A stretch of DNA of 11,610 nt, from assembly GCA_946885925.1 (NCBI GenBank), contig CAMPHP010000037.1, positions 1-11,610 on the forward strand, written 5' to 3'. The first letter of the stretch is position 1. The number at the start of each line of letters is the position of its first letter. The notes beneath the pieces are model-generated. The model was not told the origin of the DNA and did no database searches. It was given only the letters and a program-made list of their open reading frames with translations. Made by a program: the position numbers and the translations under genes. The DNA is from an uncultured Litorilinea sp. GTDB taxonomy: Bacteria; Chloroflexota; Anaerolineae; Caldilineales; Caldilineaceae. Positions 7,436-11,610 of this stretch are shown piece by piece.

Positions 7436-8485
7436 TCAGGAAATCACATGCTCTGCAAGTAAAGCCGAGCAGACTGCATCAGTGACTTCATCCGTCGTGG
7501 CACGTCCGCCTAAATCAGATGTCCACACCCCCGCAGCCAGCACACGATCCACTGCATCTTCAATCCGTTTCGCCACACCGCTTTCGCCTAACTGCTCCAT
7601 CAGGAGTGCTGCAGCACGGATTGCCGCAACAGGATTGGCGATGCCCTTGCCTGCAATATCAGGCGCGCTGCCATGCACAGGCTCGACCAAAACATACTCT
7701 TCGCCCACATTGGCGCTCGGCGCAAGCCCAAGCCCGCCCACCAACGCCGCCGCCGCATCGCTCAGGATGTCGCCATAGAGATTGGGCGCAACCACCACGT
7801 CATAACGCTGAGGCTCACGAATCATGCGATAGACCATCGAATCAACCAACTGCTCTTCCACGGTCAACCCGGCATAGCCTGCCGCCACGTCCAATGCAGT
7901 GGTGCGAAAGAGACCATCGGACAAGGCGAGTACATTGGCCTTATGCACGATAGTCAGTAGCGGGCGTCGCTCCGGGCGTCGGGCGGCGCGGTGTTGGGCA
8001 AGCTCACAGGCAGCTTGGGTCACTCGTGCCGATGCTCGCCGCGTAATCACACGCTCGGCAACCACGCGCGCGCCATTCTCCTCCTCCCGCTCCTGTTTCA
8101 CATACAGGCACTCGGTATTCTCTCGCACAATCACAAAGTCAATCCCTGCTTGGCTCCCCGGCACAGGAGCCGAAAGTGCAGGGCGCACATTGGCAAAGAG
8201 ATCCAGTTCTTTACGCAAGGTCAAGATCGGGCTGGCATAACCTGGGGTGCGAGTGCTGGGTGAACTAACGGCCCCAAAGAGAGCACCATGACAAGAACGC
8301 GCCGCCTCTAATGTCTCCGGCGGCAATGCGTTGCCGGTACGCTGGAAGGTAGCAATACCTGCATCCAGGTGAAGGTACTCTGCCGCCACCCCGGCTGCGT
8401 CTAGCACGCGTTGCGCCGCGGGCACAACCTCACAGCCAATGCCATCACCAGGAATCAGTGCAATCCGTAACCGTTGCGCGCCCAT
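7436..8485 (-). CDS. hicd: Homoisocitrate dehydrogenase (beta-decarboxylating, NAD type)
   Basis: It oxidises and decarboxylates homoisocitrate to 2-oxoadipate. The 349-residue product is a complete isocitrate/isopropylmalate dehydrogenase family member: IPGDGIG at 11-17, RENTECLY at 121-128 with the catalytic Tyr128, HKANV with catalytic Lys182, metal-binding Asp at 215 (VDSMVYR) and in the DILSD motif (239, 243), and the [15 protein letters not shown] nucleotide loop typical of NAD-dependent members. The substrate segment around 75-101 reads SPSTRTPGY then SPILTLR and FANVRP, closer to what I recall of fungal Lys12 than of Thermus HICDH. The Thermus Arg85 position is Leu88 here. Isopropylmalate dehydrogenase (LeuB) is the main alternative, but the operon favours the lysine role. 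It starts 3 nt after the exporter stop. Confidence 0.88.
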   Translation of the reverse strand: MGAQRLRIALIPGDGIGCEVVPAAQRVLDAAGVAAEYLHLDAGIATFQRTGNALPPETLEAARSCHGALFGAVSSPSTRTPGYASPILTLRKELDLFANVRPALSAPVPGSQAGIDFVIVRENTECLYVKQEREEENGARVVAERVITRRASARVTQAACELAQHRAARRPERRPLLTIVHKANVLALSDGLFRTTALDVAAGYAGLTVEEQLVDSMVYRMIREPQRYDVVVAPNLYGDILSDAAAALVGGLGLAPSANVGEEYVLVEPVHGSAPDIAGKGIANPVAAIRAAALLMEQLGESGVAKRIEDAVDRVLAAGVWTSDLGGRATTDEVTDAVCSALLAEHVIS

Positions 8486-8488
8486 CCG

Positions 8489-9118
8489 TCACCCCATCAA
8501 GCCGATTAAAAGATCAATAAAAAGATAAAGGCCAAAACTCACCAAGATCACGCCAGCAGTCCGGTTGACCCACCCCAACACTGTAGGCCCAATCCGGTTG
8601 CGCAACAGCGACGTGCCGCTGCTCAATATCAGCCACCATGCCGCAGACCCAACAAAGACACCTGCCACCAACACAGCTGCACCCACTTCGCTATTAGAAG
8701 ATGCAAGGCCAAGTCCAGCAAAGACCGCCAGAAACGAAAAGATCGTCATCGGGTTGGTCAACGTCAGGAGCAGCGTGCTGCCGTACGCTGCCCAACGCCC
8801 CTTCTGCGCTTGTACATTGGCGGTTTGCTCGGCGGGAGCCGTCATCAAGGTACGCACGCCCAGATAACACAGAAACAAGCCACCAACCAACCCCAACCAT
8901 AAACGCTGATCCGTCAAAAAGGTCGAGACTGCCGTTAAGCCGAGTCCGGCGATCAGCCCGTAAATCGCATCTGCGGAGGCGGCTCCCAAACCAGTCGCCA
9001 GCCCGACCAGTCGCCCTTGTGTGAGTGTCCGCTGAATACAGAGCAATCCAATCGGTCCCACCGGGGCAGCGATGGCGAAGCCTACCACCAGCCCACGGCT
9101 AAACAACACCCAATCCAT
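8489..9118 (-). CDS. LysE/RhtB-family amino acid exporter
   Basis: This 209-residue integral membrane protein has six hydrophobic segments, roughly at 8-28, 38-66, 73-92, 112-138, 144-168 and 180-207. It carries the family landmarks APVGPIGLLCIQ in the first helix, the GLGAASADAIYG segment in the second, and TLTNPMTIFSF in the fourth. Family members export lysine, arginine, threonine, homoserine or other amino acids using the proton gradient. Placed between the NUDIX gene and the dehydrogenase of a lysine operon, lysine or a pathway intermediate is a reasonable substrate, but sequence alone does not give specificity. An AGGTGG precedes the ATG by about 4 nt. The gap to the NUDIX gene (73 nt) contains the 15-bp tandem repeat. 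Confidence 0.88.
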   Translation of the reverse strand: MDWVLFSRGLVVGFAIAAPVGPIGLLCIQRTLTQGRLVGLATGLGAASADAIYGLIAGLGLTAVSTFLTDQRLWLGLVGGLFLCYLGVRTLMTAPAEQTANVQAQKGRWAAYGSTLLLTLTNPMTIFSFLAVFAGLGLASSNSEVGAAVLVAGVFVGSAAWWLILSSGTSLLRNRIGPTVLGWVNRTAGVILVSFGLYLFIDLLIGLMG

Positions 9119-9167
9119 ACGCCACCTATCTATGCGTCCTCGGCTCTTTCATGTGCCGGTTTTGTAC

Positions 9168-9203
9168 GTCACTCGTTTATATGTCACTCGTTTATATGTC
9201 ACT
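9168..9203. repeat. 15-bp tandem repeat, 2.4 copies, spanning the NUDIX stop
   Basis: GTCACTCGTTTATAT occurs exactly at 9168-9182 and 9183-9197, followed by GTCACT at 9198-9203. On the minus strand each full unit reads in the NUDIX frame as Asp-Ile-stop preceded by Ser. The unit is five codons long, so both stops are in frame. This looks like a recent slippage duplication over the end of the gene. Confidence 0.9.
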
Positions 9204-9671
9204 GGCTGTTGACCTGCTGATGGCTGTCTTGTCACCCTTTAGTTGAAGGTCCCACAACAGCTTGCGCGCGGCCTGCCCTAGTTCAGGTGGCAGCGCATCC
9301 AGCGCAAAAAGCTTACGTTCGGCAATCTCATAGCGATCCGTAGGCTCACCTAGCTTGAATGACCGGCAAACATAGACCGCAACATGGTCACTCTTGCCAC
9401 CTCCATAGGAGGTAAGAATGCCCAAAAATTGCGGTGGTTCAAGCAGTTCTGCCCCTGCTTCTTCCCTGGCTTCACGCGCTGCTCCCTCCAACGGCGTCTC
9501 CCAGCGGTTGATGTAGCCACCTGGGAAGTGCCAACCTGGCATATAGGTGTGGCGCACCAAGACGACCTCGTCACCCTGCATCAAGATCATGCGCACACCC
9601 AAGCCAATTGGGCGCACGAGCCACGACCAAGCCCGCATGAGCAGGTACGCAAGGCGCAGCAGATAGGTCAT
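9192..9671 (-). CDS. NUDIX hydrolase
   Basis: The 159-residue protein has a complete NUDIX box at residues 52-74 (GYINRWE, seven residues, then REAREEAGA), with all metal-binding Glu present, so it should be an active pyrophosphohydrolase. The N-terminal 25 residues are hydrophobic and basic with several Trp, and may be a membrane-associating helix. The central beta-strands read [17 protein letters not shown], common in broad-specificity members. The substrate cannot be told. Its ATG overlaps the lysU stop as ATGA, so it is translationally coupled with the homoaconitase gene. The link to lysine synthesis is unknown; clean-up of damaged nucleotides is possible. The stop codon lies inside the tandem repeat. 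Confidence 0.9.
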   Translation of the reverse strand: MTYLLRLAYLLMRAWSWLVRPIGLGVRMILMQGDEVVLVRHTYMPGWHFPGGYINRWETPLEGAAREAREEAGAELLEPPQFLGILTSYGGGKSDHVAVYVCRSFKLGEPTDRYEIAERKLFALDALPPELGQAARKLLWDLQLKGDKTAISRSTASDI

Positions 9672-10174
9672 TGGGCCTCAGCTGCCAATTTGCGCTTCAC
9701 ATACTCGACCAGTCCACCCGCCTCCATCATCCCCATGATGCTAGGGCTTAAGGGCGGAAAGTTAAATTCACCCGCACCACAACGCACCACCAGCCGTTCC
9801 AAATCAACCGTTACCTGCTCACCTGGCATAATAGCTGCTACGGCAGCAGGACAAGTAATCGCCAGCAGACCATTGTTGAGTGCATTGCGATAGAAAATGC
9901 GGCTAAACGAGGTGGCAATCACCGCACCCACGCCGTTGTAGACCAAACAGGTGGCAGCTTGTTCACGGCTGGAGCCACAGCCCCAATTGCGCCCTGCCAC
10001 AATCACATCGCCGGGTTCGACCCCTGCCGCAAAGGTGGCGTCCAAGTCTTCCAAGGCACGACGGGCAATATCGGCTCGTTCGGTCAGCGTGTACGTATAC
10101 TTGCCAGGAAAAATTACGTCGGTGTTCACATTGTCACCATAACACCATGCACGCCCCTGGATTGGCTTCATCAT
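9668..10174 (-). CDS. lysU: Homoaconitase small subunit (LeuD-type swivelling domain)
   Basis: It forms with LysT the enzyme that isomerises homocitrate to homoisocitrate through cis-homoaconitate. The 168-residue chain has the small-subunit signature [13 protein letters not shown] at about 61-73 and a substrate-loop segment [10 protein letters not shown] at 17-26 continuing TYT. The length fits LeuD/HacB of archaeal and thermophile type, where the swivelling domain is a separate chain. The start overlaps the lysT stop (ATGATGA), with AGGAGA 4 nt upstream of the first ATG and 7 nt before the second; either may be used. Isopropylmalate isomerase small subunit is the alternative. Context favours homoaconitase. 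Confidence 0.87.
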   Translation of the reverse strand: MMKPIQGRAWCYGDNVNTDVIFPGKYTYTLTERADIARRALEDLDATFAAGVEPGDVIVAGRNWGCGSSREQAATCLVYNGVGAVIATSFSRIFYRNALNNGLLAITCPAAVAAIMPGEQVTVDLERLVVRCGAGEFNFPPLSPSIMGMMEAGGLVEYVKRKLAAEAQ

Positions 10175-11517
10175 CTGCTCTCCTGTTGGGCAAGAAGTTC
10201 GCGTGGATCGGCAATCCGCCCCAACACTGCCGAGGCAGCGACCACTGCCGGACTCGCCAGATAAATCTCAGAATCAGGTGTGCCCATGCGCCCGCGGAAA
10301 TTGCGATTTGCGCTTGAAATTGTCACTTCGCCGGGTGCAGGAATCCCCATGTGGTTGCCCATGCAAGGCCCGCACCCTGGCACACCGATCACCGCTCCCG
10401 CCTCTACCAACGTCTGAATATAGCCCGCTTGCATTGCAGCTTGCAACACGTGGCTAGAGGCAGGAATGACCAGGAAGCGAGTTCCTGCTGCCACTTGCTT
10501 GCCCTGAATCACTTGGGCAGCGGCGGCAATATCTTCCAATCGCCCGTTGGTGCAAGTTCCCAAAAATGCCTGCTGCACCACCGTCGTCCCCATGTGTGAG
10601 ACTGGCTGCACATGATCCACCGAATGCGGACAGGCTACATAGGGTTCTAAATCAGCGGCCTCATAGGTGTATACCGCAGCGTACTCTGCTCCCGCATCGG
10701 GATAAAGCACACCAGCGCGCACGCGGGCCATTGCCTCTTCAGGGGAAAGTTGCTCCCTACCCTGCCGCGCCATACGTTTCATGTAACGTGGCGCGAGATA
10801 GTCAAAGACTTGCTGGTCGGGCGCAATATAGGCACTCTTCGCCCCAAACTCCGCCATCATGTTGGGCAGCACCATGCGCGATTCGAGCGAGAGCGCGTAA
10901 ATACCATCTCCGCTAAACTCCATCGCATAGTAGATACCACCATCCGCGCCCAAATCGCCAATCAGCCGCAGCGCAAAATCCTTGGCGGTTACGCCCAGCG
11001 GCAATTTCCCATTTAGCACCACATGCATCGTCTCGGGTACGCGCAGCCACAACTCACCAGTCGCCCACAGCGTCGCCACTTCACTGCGCCCGATGCCAGC
11101 ACCAAAGGCACCCAACCAGCCAAAATGAGTAGTGTGTGAGTCGGCCCCTAGAATCGTCTGCCCAGGCAGCACCACGGCTTCTTCACTCAGCACTTGATGG
11201 CAGATACCTCGACCCACCTCCCAAAAGTTGCGAATTCCCTGCTCGGCCACAAAGGCGCGGATCTCCGCATGGTTTTGCGCGTGTTTTGTCGTGGGTGCAG
11301 GCACAGCATGATCGAGCGTAATCGCCAGCCGGTCCGGGATCACGACCCGCGACTGCCCAAATTCCAGCCATGTACGGCGAATCGCCGCGCTGTTATCATG
11401 GCTCAACACAACGTCAGGCCGCGCGTCAACCACCTGACCCACCTCGACTGAGGCCAACCCTGCCGCACGCGCTAATGCCTTTTGCACAAATGTCTTTGGC
11501 GCGCCATTGGCTGCCAT
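10171..11517 (-). CDS. lysT: Homoaconitase large subunit (aconitase family, 4Fe-4S)
   Basis: It carries the 4Fe-4S cluster of the homocitrate isomerase. The three cluster Cys are present: one in FLGTCTNGR (about residue 322) and two in GCGPCMGNH (about 382 and 385), counted from the ATG at 11517. Further conserved motifs are [20 protein letters not shown] (catalytic and substrate site) and [12 protein letters not shown] near the C-terminus, where Arg residues bind substrate. The frame is open to an ATG at 11535 (454 aa), but the ATG at 11517 (448 aa) has GGAG 8 nt upstream and lies 5 nt after the stop of the preceding gene, so I prefer it. The length fits the LeuC/HacA subunits of two-chain enzymes. 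LeuC cannot be excluded from sequence alone. Confidence 0.88.
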   Translation of the reverse strand: MAANGAPKTFVQKALARAAGLASVEVGQVVDARPDVVLSHDNSAAIRRTWLEFGQSRVVIPDRLAITLDHAVPAPTTKHAQNHAEIRAFVAEQGIRNFWEVGRGICHQVLSEEAVVLPGQTILGADSHTTHFGWLGAFGAGIGRSEVATLWATGELWLRVPETMHVVLNGKLPLGVTAKDFALRLIGDLGADGGIYYAMEFSGDGIYALSLESRMVLPNMMAEFGAKSAYIAPDQQVFDYLAPRYMKRMARQGREQLSPEEAMARVRAGVLYPDAGAEYAAVYTYEAADLEPYVACPHSVDHVQPVSHMGTTVVQQAFLGTCTNGRLEDIAAAAQVIQGKQVAAGTRFLVIPASSHVLQAAMQAGYIQTLVEAGAVIGVPGCGPCMGNHMGIPAPGEVTISSANRNFRGRMGTPDSEIYLASPAVVAASAVLGRIADPRELLAQQESR

Positions 11518-11522
11518 ATTGC

Positions 11523-11610
11523 TCACTCCATCCATCCATTGAGCAGGAGCAGCGCTACCGCGGCCACTACTACCCGGTCTTGAATCTCACCACTACGCAC
11601 AGCCTCACAC
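11523..11610 (-). CDS. C-terminal tail of upstream gene, possibly NUDIX/ADP-ribose pyrophosphatase-like
   Basis: An open frame enters from the window edge and ends with TGA at 11525-11523 after 28 codons. The visible end contains AVRSGEIQD followed by a hydrophobic [11 protein letters not shown] stretch. The pattern (acidic GEI.D then an Ala/Leu helix) resembles the C-terminal helix of ADP-ribose pyrophosphatase-type NUDIX enzymes, but 28 residues are too few for a firm call. It ends 5 nt before the preferred lysT ATG, and its codons supply the lysT Shine-Dalgarno, so it is probably co-transcribed with the lysine operon. The operon promoter therefore lies outside the window. Confidence 0.6.
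   Translation of the reverse strand, partial: CEAVRSGEIQDRVVVAAVALLLLNGWME

Overview
The window holds most of a lysine biosynthesis operon of the amino-group-carrier (LysW) type, the alpha-aminoadipate route to lysine known from Thermus, Sulfolobus and Chloroflexota. Every supported gene lies on the minus strand, so transcription runs from high to low coordinates. Base composition looks moderately GC-rich (mid-50s percent by eye, not computed). The bacterial LysW pathway, an adjacent exported protein with an N-terminal anchor and a beta-sandwich domain of a kind I associate with Chloroflexota, and canonical Shine-Dalgarno sequences together suggest a Chloroflexota bacterium (Chloroflexia, Caldilineae or Anaerolineae-like). 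The phylum is an inference.

Layout in transcription order: a 28-codon tail of an upstream gene (11610-11523, perhaps NUDIX); lysT and lysU, the homoaconitase large and small subunits (11517-9668); a NUDIX hydrolase (9671-9192); a LysE-family exporter (9118-8489); homoisocitrate dehydrogenase (8485-7436); a 207-nt gap; lysW (7228-7043), lysX (7041-6112), lysY (6070-5015); a 109-nt structured spacer; lysZ (4905-4102), lysJ (about 4024-2822), lysK (2803-1547). A clear rho-independent terminator follows at 1439-1416. After a 627-nt intergenic region containing helically phased repeats comes an unrelated exported protein (919-1) that runs off the window edge.

How the genes work together: homoaconitase and homoisocitrate dehydrogenase turn homocitrate into 2-oxoadipate. 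An aminotransferase (LysN, not in the window) makes alpha-aminoadipate. LysX joins its amino group to the C-terminal glutamate of LysW. LysZ phosphorylates the side chain, LysY reduces it, LysJ transaminates it, and LysK releases lysine from LysW. Homocitrate synthase is also absent from the window. The exporter and the NUDIX enzyme are the non-pathway members of the operon.

The pathway itself is established. The points that merit a second look are the exporter and NUDIX insertions, a Leu at the specificity position of the dehydrogenase, an unusual specificity loop in LysU, short tandem repeats and hairpins in the few non-overlapping gene junctions, and the phased repeats between the operon and the next gene. 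I see no rRNA, tRNA, CRISPR array, insertion sequence or phage gene.
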